A DNA stretch of 20,547 nt. It comes from a virus. The first letter of the stretch is position 1; the number at the start of each line of letters is the position of its first letter. This document shows positions 13,746 through 20,331 of the stretch, one piece after another. A program made the translations under genes and the position numbers. The notes under the pieces are model-generated. The model worked only from the letters and a program-made list of their open reading frames with translations. It was not told the origin of the DNA and searched no databases. The stretch lies in IMG/VR virus record IMGVR_UViG_3300034106_006647, positions 1-20,547 of that record. One strand, 5' to 3'.

Positions 13746-13769
13746 CTTCTCCAAAAACACCTCTATATT
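13742..13769 (+). promoter_or_regulatory. Promoter with start at or near the ATG (leaderless), TTGACT-16-TATATT
   Basis: TTGACT (13742-13747) overlapping the stop codon of the oxygenase gene, 16 bases, TATATT (13764-13769), AAGAGC, then ATG at 13776. Geometry is the same as at 7196, 8117 and 9873. Confidence 0.65.
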
Positions 13770-13775
13770 AAGAGC

Positions 13776-13865
13776 ATGGATATACTTATCAGCTTCATTC
13801 TAATGTTCGTCGCCGCACTATCCGCCAAAGAACCCTTTTTTGAAATTATTTTTAAACGACAATGA
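13776..13865 (+). CDS. Very small membrane protein (29 aa)
   Basis: A 29-residue frame (MDILISFILMFVAALSAKEP and nine more) whose first 16 residues are almost wholly hydrophobic, enough for one membrane span. It is supported by a promoter whose start point should fall on its ATG and by a four-base overlap with the next gene. No family is recognised. It may be a membrane peptide or only serve to couple translation of the next gene. Confidence 0.55.
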   Translation: MDILISFILMFVAALSAKEPFFEIIFKRQ

Positions 13866-14020
13866 AACGCGCAATTTATATTGGCAAAGACGAAATCCAC
13901 TTGAGTTATGGTCAAACTGGCTGGCTAGATGAAAACGAAGTTTTCATTCCTGACGGCACAAATGATCGGTATGTTATTTTAGCGACAGAATCCAACTTTT
14001 TCTTTCCAGACGAATCATGA
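13862..14020 (+). CDS. Small hypothetical protein (52 aa)
   Basis: A 52-residue frame beginning MKRAIYIGKDEIHLSYGQTG, with ATGA overlaps at both ends, so it is part of a tightly coupled unit with 13776 and 14017. Beta-rich, small SH3-like in feel, but no family is named. Confidence 0.55.
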   Translation: MKRAIYIGKDEIHLSYGQTGWLDENEVFIPDGTNDRYVILATESNFFFPDES

Positions 14021-14217
14021 ACGAAGAAATGTTAAAAGATCAAATCGCGCAACTGCAAACCGATTTAGAAATCATGCGCAAGAAAAAAGAATTTTATGAA
14101 CAATTTTATTCTCCATGCTTGGGCATCTACTATGGCCGCATTGCAATGAATCAAGATGTTATCGTTGACAATATTCAGAAGATCGAAAATCTTTTGAGAG
14201 AACCAAACTTTAACTAA
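14017..14217 (+). CDS. Small coiled-coil protein
   Basis: A 66-residue protein with a heptad-like first half (MLKDQIAQLQTDLEIMRKKK) and a second helix (VDNIQKIENLL), probably a helical hairpin or dimer. No known family. The four-base overlap with the previous gene suggests coupling. Confidence 0.6.
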   Translation: MNEEMLKDQIAQLQTDLEIMRKKKEFYEQFYSPCLGIYYGRIAMNQDVIVDNIQKIENLLREPNFN

Positions 14218-14225
14218 TAAAAAAA

Positions 14226-14786
14226 ATGGGCCTTTTTGACACTATTATTTTTAACAAATCCGTTATTCAAGGAACGGACCCCAAAGTTGACAAATATTTA
14301 ACCCTTTTGGGTGAAAACGAACTTGGTTGGCAAACCAAAGATTTTAACTGTCTATTGTCAAATTTCTTTATTGAAGAAGGTAAGCTTTTTGAGGAGAAAG
14401 TTGAATCAAGATGGGTTGAGGAAAACGGCCCTTTTGGAGGCTTCTTGGAACCGATTTCAAAAGAAAAAATTCCATACAATAGAACCTGCACAATTAACGC
14501 TTACGACTCTTTACAGTCCGAAACAGTTGATATTTGGATTGAAATGGATTTTGTATTTATTGATGGAGTTTTGCAAAAAACCTCTCTAGTAAAATATGAA
14601 GAGACGGATTCAGCAGAAAGATTAGAGCGCTTAGCAAAATTTCAAAAAGAAGTATCAGAATCCATTAAATTTGGAAAAACCTTTAGGGGTAAAATGCAGA
14701 GAGCTTTTGGCAATTTTTTAGGTCTAGTCTCACGCAAGATTATTAATCTCGGCGATTATATTCGGCTAATTTCATACAAACTTTAA
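14226..14786 (+). CDS. Conserved phage protein (MGLFD/WQTKD type)
   Basis: A 186-residue protein that starts MGLFDTI and contains GWQTKDFNCLLSNFFIEEGK. This MGLFD start with a (F/W)QTK(D)L(D)C segment is a known, uncharacterised phage protein pattern. The C-terminal third is helical and basic and differs from the short members of the family. Eight bases separate it from the coiled-coil gene; it is followed by the next gene after one base. No enzyme motif. Confidence 0.65.
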   Translation: MGLFDTIIFNKSVIQGTDPKVDKYLTLLGENELGWQTKDFNCLLSNFFIEEGKLFEEKVESRWVEENGPFGGFLEPISKEKIPYNRTCTINAYDSLQSETVDIWIEMDFVFIDGVLQKTSLVKYEETDSAERLERLAKFQKEVSESIKFGKTFRGKMQRAFGNFLGLVSRKIINLGDYIRLISYKL

Positions 14787-14787
14787 T

Positions 14788-15432
14788 ATGGAAGATTTCT
14801 CAACACGTTTAATGAACAAATACCCAAGCTTGTTTTACAAGAACGAACTTGGAGAAACAGAGTGCCCATGCGGAATTTGGGTTCCTCAAGGCTGGGAGAA
14901 AATCGTTGATGATCTTTGTGGCGCAATTAAGGATTACATTAAAGGCACATATCGTTTGGATGGCGAAGTTACAAACAAAATGTATTATTTGTGGCGCATC
15001 ATTGGCAAATGCCTAGATCGGGGTCATAAGCGTTTTCTCAAATTTTTTCCAAAATACAACAAATGGGAATACAACAAGCCATTCTATTCTTTTGTGGAGA
15101 AGTTTCGCCAACGCTCCTACAAATGCATCAAGTATAACAGAGTATATCCACCAGCAGTTAAAATTGACCAGGTCAAGGAAAAATTTGCCGAATTAAGTTT
15201 CTACTATTCTGGTGGCGACAAAGAAGTGGCTGGCATGGTTTGTTTTGCAGAATATCTTTGCCGCAAGACTTGTGAAGTATCTGGCGAAGAAGGCGAAATA
15301 TGCAGCAATGGCGGCTGGTATAGAACCCTTTCAGAAAACACCCGTCAACAAGATTCCTATAAAAACTATAAACCTCTAAAACAAACATGTCAGCAGGAAA
15401 AGGAGACAAACTCCGCAAAGGAGCAAATTTAA
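14788..15432 (+). CDS. Conserved phage protein with degenerate zinc-ribbon
   Basis: A 214-residue protein. Two blocks of a common phage family are present: GWEKIVDDLCGAIKDYI (about residues 30-46) and VKEKFAELSFYYSGGDKEVA (128-147). The family normally continues with MAEAMS..TCEVCG; here it reads FAEYLCRKTCEVSGEEGEIC, so the second cysteine of the usual CxxC is replaced by serine, and the following NGGWYRTL is kept. The zinc site may therefore be lost. The C-terminus overlaps the next gene by 46 bases and is charged and probably disordered. Confidence 0.7.
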   Translation: MEDFSTRLMNKYPSLFYKNELGETECPCGIWVPQGWEKIVDDLCGAIKDYIKGTYRLDGEVTNKMYYLWRIIGKCLDRGHKRFLKFFPKYNKWEYNKPFYSFVEKFRQRSYKCIKYNRVYPPAVKIDQVKEKFAELSFYYSGGDKEVAGMVCFAEYLCRKTCEVSGEEGEICSNGGWYRTLSENTRQQDSYKNYKPLKQTCQQEKETNSAKEQI

Positions 15433-15605
15433 ACTCTTATTGGGAAAACTATGATCAAATTTTCCGCAAGAGAAAAACAGTAAAAGAGTGGCAATCATTT
15501 TTGAATCTCAAAATTGAGAATTATAATGGTTTTCGAGAATACAACAGCGACGATCTGCTAACAGAACAAGAATTCAAAAAGTGTTTAAATCATGAAAATC
15601 ATTAA
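15387..15605 (+). CDS. Small conserved phage protein (MSAGKGDK type)
   Basis: A 72-residue protein beginning MSAGKGDKLRKGANLNSYWE then NYDQIFRKR. Short phage proteins with an MS(A/R)GKGD start and a YxxNYDxIF segment are common and uncharacterised. It overlaps the previous gene by 46 bases and the next by 14 bases, both in different frames, so the codons do double duty. Confidence 0.65.
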   Translation: MSAGKGDKLRKGANLNSYWENYDQIFRKRKTVKEWQSFLNLKIENYNGFREYNSDDLLTEQEFKKCLNHENH

Positions 15606-15846
15606 AACAGAGGGATGCACAGCTTATGGCTGGACATTTGATGGAAAATGCTTGTCAGAAATTTCTCCAGAAGAGCAGGAGCAGATTTTTATTTATCTGT
15701 GCCTTAAATTCAAGGAAAACATGAAAGATGGTTGCTGTTCGCTCACTGATCTGGTCGAAGTGTTCCAGTATGATGAATATGAGAGCGATGAAAGTCCATG
15801 TGATCAATGTGGAGACTATGTATCAACAACCACATGGGAGATTTAA
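15592..15846 (+). CDS. Small cysteine-containing protein
   Basis: An 84-residue protein, helical centre, with CCS in the middle and PCDQCGD near the C-terminus. One CxxC plus scattered cysteines could bind zinc but the set is incomplete. No family is known. It overlaps the gene before by 14 bases. Confidence 0.55.
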   Translation: MKIIKTEGCTAYGWTFDGKCLSEISPEEQEQIFIYLCLKFKENMKDGCCSLTDLVEVFQYDEYESDESPCDQCGDYVSTTTWEI

Positions 15847-16298
15847 AATCTATGATTGAAGACATTGCTATTCCAAACGATGTGCGGGAAGCTGCACTCA
15901 AAGTTTCTCACTACGCCACCATGCAGGGCTGGAATGGCGATTGGTGCATTGCTGACGTTTGTTCGCGCAAATCTCTCGACACTCTTAATAAAGAAATCAA
16001 GCAGTGGAAATCCAACCACGACAATCAAGTAAAATTAAAAAGCATTTTAATTCAACGCCCAGACCTTAAAGACCGCGCAAATCGCATGGCGAAATTCATT
16101 GAAGAAAATACAGAATTAAAAACAAAACTACAAGAACTAATTTCATCTTACGAGAGAGATATAAAAGAATGGGAGAACGGCAATACTTTTGTCGAAAATG
16201 AGCTTGACTTTTACATGCAAAAGGGTAAAATGAGCAAACTAAGAGACATTGTTGACGAACTCAAAAACCTGCTCCCAAATGCTTCACGAACTAATTAA
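15834..16298 (+). CDS. Hypothetical coiled-coil protein
   Basis: A 154-residue protein. The N-terminal part (EAALKVSHYATMQGWNGDWC) is a distinct small block; from about residue 50 on it is a long charged helix (FIEENTELKTKLQELISSYE), probably a coiled coil. I used the ATG at 15834, which overlaps the previous gene by 13 bases; ATG 15852 and an upstream start at 15807 are alternatives. No family recognised. Confidence 0.6.
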   Translation: MGDLKSMIEDIAIPNDVREAALKVSHYATMQGWNGDWCIADVCSRKSLDTLNKEIKQWKSNHDNQVKLKSILIQRPDLKDRANRMAKFIEENTELKTKLQELISSYERDIKEWENGNTFVENELDFYMQKGKMSKLRDIVDELKNLLPNASRTN

Positions 16299-16971
16299 TA
16301 CAGAAACAATCACTCGCTGGTCAAAAGATTGGATGGAGTGGTATGATAAGTTTGAAACAATTGGTCTTCCAGAAACTCGCGGAAGATTTTTGCTACGAAA
16401 AAATCGCCGCGAAAATCCAGTTCAATTTTTGAACGAAATTGCTCGCGCCTACAAAAAGGCGCAACATCAATACAGCAATTGGCGGCAAAAATATCTTCTC
16501 CCTATTTTTAGAGAAGCGGAAAAACGAGCGGTTGATGATCGCACTATCATGCACGCCAAACCCACTCATAAATTTGAGCCATATCTCAATCGTACTTGGT
16601 GGGCTTACGATTACTCCAAGCAACCAAAACCCTATGGTTGGAGTTATTCTTTTGATTGGATTGAAGAGCCAAAAGAAAAACTTAATCATGATCTTGGTCA
16701 AGCTCTTTACGAAAGTGACAGAAAGAGCAATAAATACAATAGCCGAGTTTATTTCTTGGAGAAGATTCTGGCTCAAGAATTAGGTAATTATCTTCGCCAT
16801 ATTTATCCTTATAAATGGCTGGATGAAAATCAATTTTCTGGCAAAATTGTGAAGTTTAACTTGCAAGGAGATGAATACTGGTATAAGATTGGTCGCGCCC
16901 GTAAAAGCGGAGCGCCAATTTGGGACAACTTTATTTGGCAAAATAATAATACAGAAGAGATTAATCTATGA
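16279..16971 (+). CDS. Hypothetical protein
   Basis: A 230-residue protein of unknown family, rich in Trp, Tyr, Arg and Lys. The ATG at 16279 is preferred to the in-frame TTG at 16249; it overlaps the previous gene by 20 bases. The N-terminal half is helical and basic (RGRFLLRKNRRENPVQF), the middle is aromatic (TWWAYDYSKQPKPYGWSYSF), and the C-terminal part ends in a beta-like domain with GDEYWYKIGRARKSGAPIWD. Nothing identifies a function. Confidence 0.6.
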   Translation: MLHELINTETITRWSKDWMEWYDKFETIGLPETRGRFLLRKNRRENPVQFLNEIARAYKKAQHQYSNWRQKYLLPIFREAEKRAVDDRTIMHAKPTHKFEPYLNRTWWAYDYSKQPKPYGWSYSFDWIEEPKEKLNHDLGQALYESDRKSNKYNSRVYFLEKILAQELGNYLRHIYPYKWLDENQFSGKIVKFNLQGDEYWYKIGRARKSGAPIWDNFIWQNNNTEEINL

Positions 16972-17219
16972 TCAAAAACTCTCAAGCCGAAACACTACAT
17001 CAAGCAGGCTACCTGCAAAAGCACCGCCATGTATTCTTTTACGAATGGCCCGCTGTTCCAACCATTGATGAAATCTGCCAAAAAAATGATTTAAAATTGC
17101 CGCTTTCAGAATGGTGGGATGTTTATCGTGATCGTGAAAAATGGATCATGGATAGCTTGAATAAAGAACATGTGATTGCAATCATCACAGAAGAAGAATG
17201 CATAAGTTGGGGGCTATAA
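16968..17219 (+). CDS. Hypothetical protein
   Basis: An 83-residue protein in ATGA overlap with the previous gene. Segment LPLSEWWDVYRDREKWIMDS is a helix with conserved-looking aromatics. No family recognised. Confidence 0.55.
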   Translation: MIKNSQAETLHQAGYLQKHRHVFFYEWPAVPTIDEICQKNDLKLPLSEWWDVYRDREKWIMDSLNKEHVIAIITEEECISWGL

Positions 17220-17222
17220 AAT

Positions 17223-17366
17223 ATGTTTGAAGGATTTGACTCTGGCCCTTGGAGCGATGAAACAGATGAAAATGAACCACCGCCGCCTTGGTATATACAA
17301 ATTATGATGTTGGCTATGGTTGTGGTAATCATTCGAGCCGTCTATGAAGGATTTAAATGTTTATAA
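17223..17366 (+). CDS. Small membrane protein (47 aa)
   Basis: A 47-residue frame. The start is acidic and ends in a proline run (ENEPPPPW); residues about 23-40 (WYIQIMMLAMVVVIIRAV) form one membrane helix. It fills the 148-base space between two neighbours almost exactly, which supports it as real. The role is unknown. Confidence 0.55.
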   Translation: MFEGFDSGPWSDETDENEPPPPWYIQIMMLAMVVVIIRAVYEGFKCL

Positions 17367-17367
17367 T

Positions 17368-17637
17368 ATGAACAAAGAACAATTTCAACAACGATGCCCA
17401 ACTCAAAAATGGGAATGGCCCGAAACTGGCGACAAAGTTCGCTTTCAAGGTGCTGATGGAAAATTTTACCCACACTACACCAACGTCATTCAATTCGCCA
17501 AAGACAACCTTATGCTTGGGCAGATTTATACAGTTCGAAATTGTGAAGTTTATTCTAGCTGGTGTGCTGTTTGGTTGGAGGAAATTGAAGGCGATCATTT
17601 CTTTCATCTCTCAATGTTTGAATGGCCAATAAAGTAG
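17368..17637 (+). CDS. Small SH3-like phage protein
   Basis: An 89-residue protein starting at the ATG at 17368 (the longer frame from 17344 lies in the preceding gene). It contains GDKVRF, then LMLGQIYTVRNCEVYSSWCA and VWLEEIEG..FHLSMFEW. The order G-x-x-Y-x-V / S-x-x-x-V-x-L-E-E / F-x-L-x-x-F is typical of small beta-barrel phage proteins of unknown role. Not coupled to neighbours by overlap. Confidence 0.6.
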   Translation: MNKEQFQQRCPTQKWEWPETGDKVRFQGADGKFYPHYTNVIQFAKDNLMLGQIYTVRNCEVYSSWCAVWLEEIEGDHFFHLSMFEWPIK

Positions 17638-17658
17638 TAATTAATTTTAATTAAAAAT

Positions 17659-17838
17659 ATGTTTGATCCTCCAAATAAAGAATATGATGAAGTAACTATA
17701 GCGGTAGATTTATCTACACTTATTGAGTACTATGTTAAAGATTTTGAAGTAAAGGATGGCAAAGTAATAAGTTATGAATGGGCTATCAACCCTATAACTA
17801 ATAAAGTTATCTTTGTATTAACCACACAAAACAAATGA
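17659..17838 (+). CDS. Small hypothetical protein (59 aa)
   Basis: A 59-residue frame beginning MFDPPNKEYDEVTIAVDLST. It ends in an ATGA overlap with the first YopX gene, which supports it. The YEWAIN and VIFVLTT strands suggest a small beta fold. Family unknown. Confidence 0.55.
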   Translation: MFDPPNKEYDEVTIAVDLSTLIEYYVKDFEVKDGKVISYEWAINPITNKVIFVLTTQNK

Positions 17839-18215
17839 ATAGACAACTAAAATTCCGCATTTGGGATAAACAGAATAAAAAGTGGATTTATGAATGGGAT
17901 GCTTCACATCAACGCTTAGCAATCTCTTTGGTGGGTCTAGTTTATCATGGCGGTTATGATAATGTTTTGCCAGAAAATGATTATGTTATCCAGCAATACA
18001 CTGGATTGAAAGACTCCAAAGGAAATGACATTTACGAAGGCGATATTGTTTCTGGTTCCTTTTACGACGAAGAATACCGTCATGCTGAGACTATAAAACA
18101 CGAAGTTGTATTTAATAACGGAGCGTTTAATATCGCTTCAAGAAATTGGCACAAACCTTCTTTAAAAGTTATTGGCAACATCTTCGAAACGAAAAAAGAC
18201 AATAACAATGAATAG
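17835..18215 (+). CDS. YopX-family phage protein (copy 1)
   Basis: A 126-residue protein with the YopX hallmarks: FRIWDKQNKKW at the start, QQYTGLKDSKGNDIYEGDIV in the middle, and LKVIGNIFE at the end. YopX proteins are common in phages of many hosts; their role is unknown. It overlaps the 59-residue gene before it by four bases and its paralogue after it by eight. Confidence 0.9.
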   Translation: MNRQLKFRIWDKQNKKWIYEWDASHQRLAISLVGLVYHGGYDNVLPENDYVIQQYTGLKDSKGNDIYEGDIVSGSFYDEEYRHAETIKHEVVFNNGAFNIASRNWHKPSLKVIGNIFETKKDNNNE

Positions 18216-18663
18216 ATTTAAATTCCGAATCTGGGATAAACAGAATAAAAATTGGCTAAAAAATAGCAGCAGTTTTCATTGCTACAGCAATTGGGCAATT
18301 TGCCCATTCACAGGCAATCTTGTTGATTATGTTGGAGATTATGGCTGCGATAGCTTTACATCTTCTCCTGCTGTTGATTATTATTTTGAAGGAGCAGAAA
18401 TCGTCAAAGAACCAAGATACGTTATTCAGCAATATACTAGATTGAAGGACAAAAATGGAAAAGAAATTTACGAAGGCGACATTCTAAAATATAGCGATCT
18501 TTATTACGAAGTGATGTGGGCTGACTATCGGTGGATTGCTACATGTCCTTATTATAATCGTTATCATTGGCCCAAATTTGAATCTTTTGGTCGAGAGGCT
18601 AGAGCATCTATGGTATCTGGCAATATTTTTGAGAACTCTGAACTAATTAAAAACAATGAATAA
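18208..18663 (+). CDS. YopX-family phage protein (copy 2)
   Basis: A 151-residue protein, a tandem paralogue of the gene at 17835. It repeats FRIWDKQNKNW, QQYTRLKDKNGKEIYEGDIL and VSGNIFEN. Compared with copy 1 it has an extra block of about 25 residues in the middle (CPFTGNLVDYVGDYGCDSF) with two cysteines. I took the ATG at 18208, where the motif begins; upstream codons belong to copy 1. The same ATGAATA(G/A) overlap joins it to both neighbours. Confidence 0.9.
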   Translation: MNRFKFRIWDKQNKNWLKNSSSFHCYSNWAICPFTGNLVDYVGDYGCDSFTSSPAVDYYFEGAEIVKEPRYVIQQYTRLKDKNGKEIYEGDILKYSDLYYEVMWADYRWIATCPYYNRYHWPKFESFGREARASMVSGNIFENSELIKNNE

Positions 18664-19072
18664 ACAAGACTATAATGATGGACTAGATACTGCTGCAAGT
18701 ATTGTTGAGGAGATGCTTGGAGGAACAGCAGAAGGTGAAACAATTATTTGTGGGATTGAATCAAGCAAAAAGAATATTAGCAAAGAAATTCAATCTCAAA
18801 TTGATAGCGAAGAATCACCATACTGCGCCAAATGCGATAGCTGTGGAGAAACTGGCTGCTGCCCTCCTATTCATTGTGAAGAAGTGGTTTGTAAATACGG
18901 CGAAATCAATTTAAAAGATTATAATTGTTTCCAAGATCAATGGGCGGTGATGTTTAATGCTTTGAAAGAAATTGCTGATATGGATTATGGAGCGGCAGGG
19001 TGGCCAGACATTGCTAAAAATGCACTAAATGAAGTTGACAAATTGTGGGACAAACTCTATAGTAAAAAATAG
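18656..19072 (+). CDS. Cysteine-rich small protein
   Basis: A 138-residue protein. The centre has CAKCDSCGETGCCPPIHC, with a further Cys two lines on (VVCKYG), a dense set that may hold one or two zinc ions. The flanking parts are helical. The last 13 residues (EVDKLWDKLYSKK) are important: the DNA for them is repeated at 19834, after the next gene. Family unknown. It overlaps copy 2 of YopX by eight bases. Confidence 0.6.
   Translation: MNKQDYNDGLDTAASIVEEMLGGTAEGETIICGIESSKKNISKEIQSQIDSEESPYCAKCDSCGETGCCPPIHCEEVVCKYGEINLKDYNCFQDQWAVMFNALKEIADMDYGAAGWPDIAKNALNEVDKLWDKLYSKK
19035..19063 (+). promoter_or_regulatory. Promoter TTGACA-17-TATAGT
   Basis: TTGACA (19035-19040), 17 bases, TATAGT (19058-19063), within the last codons of the cysteine-rich gene. 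The start of transcription would be near 19070, giving about a ten-base leader before the alanine-rich gene's ATG at 19080. The -10 region is part of a direct repeat. Confidence 0.65.
19040..19071 (+). repeat. Direct repeat, left copy (32 bases)
   Basis: AAATTGTGGGACAAACTCTA followed by TAGTAAAAAATA. It matches 19834-19865 with three substitutions. It includes the last codons of the cysteine-rich protein (KLWDKLYSKK) and the -10 of the promoter. Confidence 0.85.
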
Positions 19073-19079
19073 CAAATTT

Positions 19080-19847
19080 ATGCAAAAATATTATAAACTT
19101 CTCTCTCAAGAAATGACTAGCCATAATGATACAAAATGGGAAATCGGAGTTCCTATTTTTGTCTCAAAGCAGGGCAATGAGATGTGTACAGATCAAGTAT
19201 TACATTGTTATAATCATCCAATGTTGGCAGTCATTTTTAATCCAATTCATGCTAATATTAGAAAACCAAAGCTTTTTGAGATTCAAGTTGATGGGATTTG
19301 TAATAATGATGGATTAAAATTTGCCAGTAAAAGCCAAACATTAATCAAGGAAATCAGTCTTCCTGAAATCTCTCTTGAACAAAAAATAGAATTTGCCATC
19401 AAGGTGGCAAAATTAGTATATAAAAATGGGTCATGGAACTCTTGGGCAGACAAATGGTTAGATGGTAGTGATCGCACTGTTGCTGCTGCTGATGCTGCTC
19501 ATGCTGCTGCTGATGCTGCTGCTGATGCTGCTGCTTATGCTCATGCTTATGCTGCTTATGCTGCTGCTGATGCTGCTGCTGATGCTGCTAATGCTGCTGA
19601 TGCTGCTGCTCATGCTGCTGCTGATTATGCTGCTGCTCATGCTGCTGCTCATGCTGCTCATGCTGCTGCTGATGCTGCTGCTCATGCTGCTGCTGCTGAT
19701 GCTGATTATGCTGCTGCTCATGCTTATGCTGCTTATGCTCATGCTGCTTCTGCTGTTGCTGATGCTGCTGATGCTGCTGCTTATGCTGGCAAGAGAGAAG
19801 AATTTAATCAAAAAATGATCAATATTGTCGAAGAAATTGTGGGATAA
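19080..19847 (+). CDS. Alanine-rich repeat protein
   Basis: A 255-residue protein from ATG 19080; an upstream in-frame start at 19029 lies in the gene before. Residues 1-134 are a normal domain with MCTDQVLHCYNHPM, resembling the N-terminal domain of small phage proteins with an (E)MC..G(L)H.C pattern that often carry alanine-rich tails. Residues 135-236 are 102 residues of low-complexity sequence: 70 Ala, 12 Asp, 9 His, 8 Tyr and one each of Asn, Ser and Val. A short normal tail follows (GKREEFNQKMINIVEEIVG). The tail should be helical. Function unknown. Confidence 0.75.
   Translation: MQKYYKLLSQEMTSHNDTKWEIGVPIFVSKQGNEMCTDQVLHCYNHPMLAVIFNPIHANIRKPKLFEIQVDGICNNDGLKFASKSQTLIKEISLPEISLEQKIEFAIKVAKLVYKNGSWNSWADKWLDGSDRTVAAADAAHAAADAAADAAAYAHAYAAYAAADAAADAANAADAAAHAAADYAAAHAAAHAAHAAADAAAHAAAADADYAAAHAYAAYAHAASAVADAADAAAYAGKREEFNQKMINIVEEIVG
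19482..19787 (+). repeat. GCT/NAT codon repeat tract
   Basis: A run of 102 codons, all ending in T: GCT (Ala) in runs of one to four separated by GAT, CAT, TAT or AAT, with one TCT and one GTT. GCT runs equal CTG/CAG repeats, which form hairpins and slip easily in replication. All the non-alanine residues except two are one NAT codon family. Confidence 0.9.
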
Positions 19848-19865
19848 ACTCTATAATAAAGAATA
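19834..19865 (+). repeat. Direct repeat, right copy (32 bases)
   Basis: AAATTGTGGGATAAACTCTA followed by TAATAAAGAATA, matching 19040-19071 in 29 of 32 bases. In a frame not used by the alanine-rich gene it still reads KLWDKLYNKE then stop, against KLWDKLYSKK in the left copy. It carries TATAAT (19852-19857) just before the next gene. Confidence 0.85.
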
Positions 19866-19867
19866 AT

Positions 19868-20137
19868 ATGCAAGAACAAATTCAATCCATAGCTTTGCTT
19901 GGTCAATATGAAGACAATAATAAACTCTACCCTGCTGCTAAGATTTTAAATCAAAATCAAAATGTAGCTTTCGATCCAGTGTTTATAGCAGGTTCTTTGG
20001 TTTCATTATATGAAGCGTTCCTGTCTCATGTTCCAGAAAGCAAACAAATAGAGTTTGAAAAGACTTTTAAATCTTCTTTAATGCACATGTTTCAAAACAA
20101 AGAACAATACATGATCAAATTCAATGAAAACTCATAA
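19868..20137 (+). CDS. Hypothetical protein, paralogue of the gene at 9906
   Basis: An 89-residue protein. Its second half, FDPVFIAGSLVSLYEAFLSH and VPESKQ, aligns with the protein at 9906; both are helical with a conserved P-x-x-x-A-x-x-L-x-x-L-x-x-x-F-x-x-x-(I/V)-P-E pattern. The 14-base overlap with the following gene is also shared. It follows the right direct repeat, whose TATAAT ends ten bases before this ATG. No known family. Confidence 0.65.
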   Translation: MQEQIQSIALLGQYEDNNKLYPAAKILNQNQNVAFDPVFIAGSLVSLYEAFLSHVPESKQIEFEKTFKSSLMHMFQNKEQYMIKFNENS

Positions 20138-20330
20138 AATCCGCGAAACATTCACAGTGATTAGAGAATACGAATACAAAGGCTCTATGAGTAATGTTAA
20201 GAGCCATGCATTGTATGTAGCAGATGACGCTGGTGAGTTCCTCTTTGGAGGAAGTGGGGATACAGAAACCATATCAGTTGTGATTGAAGTGGATAGCGGC
20301 AAAGGCTACAAAAAAATTGACACAGATTAA
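20124..20330 (+). CDS. Hypothetical protein
   Basis: A 68-residue protein, mostly beta (IRETFTVIREYEYKG, ETISVVIEVDSG), of no recognised family. It overlaps the gene before by 14 bases and is followed by the macro-domain gene after one base. Confidence 0.55.
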   Translation: MKTHKIRETFTVIREYEYKGSMSNVKSHALYVADDAGEFLFGGSGDTETISVVIEVDSGKGYKKIDTD

Positions 20331-20331
20331 T

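Noticed and set aside
19482-19787. Periodic repeats that could be taken for a CRISPR array
   Set aside because: The period is 6-12 bases with no spacers; it is a coding triplet repeat in frame with an ordinary protein.
19458-19818. Long opposite-strand frame rich in Ser/Met/Ile and a second plus-strand frame rich in Leu/Met
   Set aside because: Both are other frames of the GCT/NAT repeat and have no domain, start signal or normal composition.
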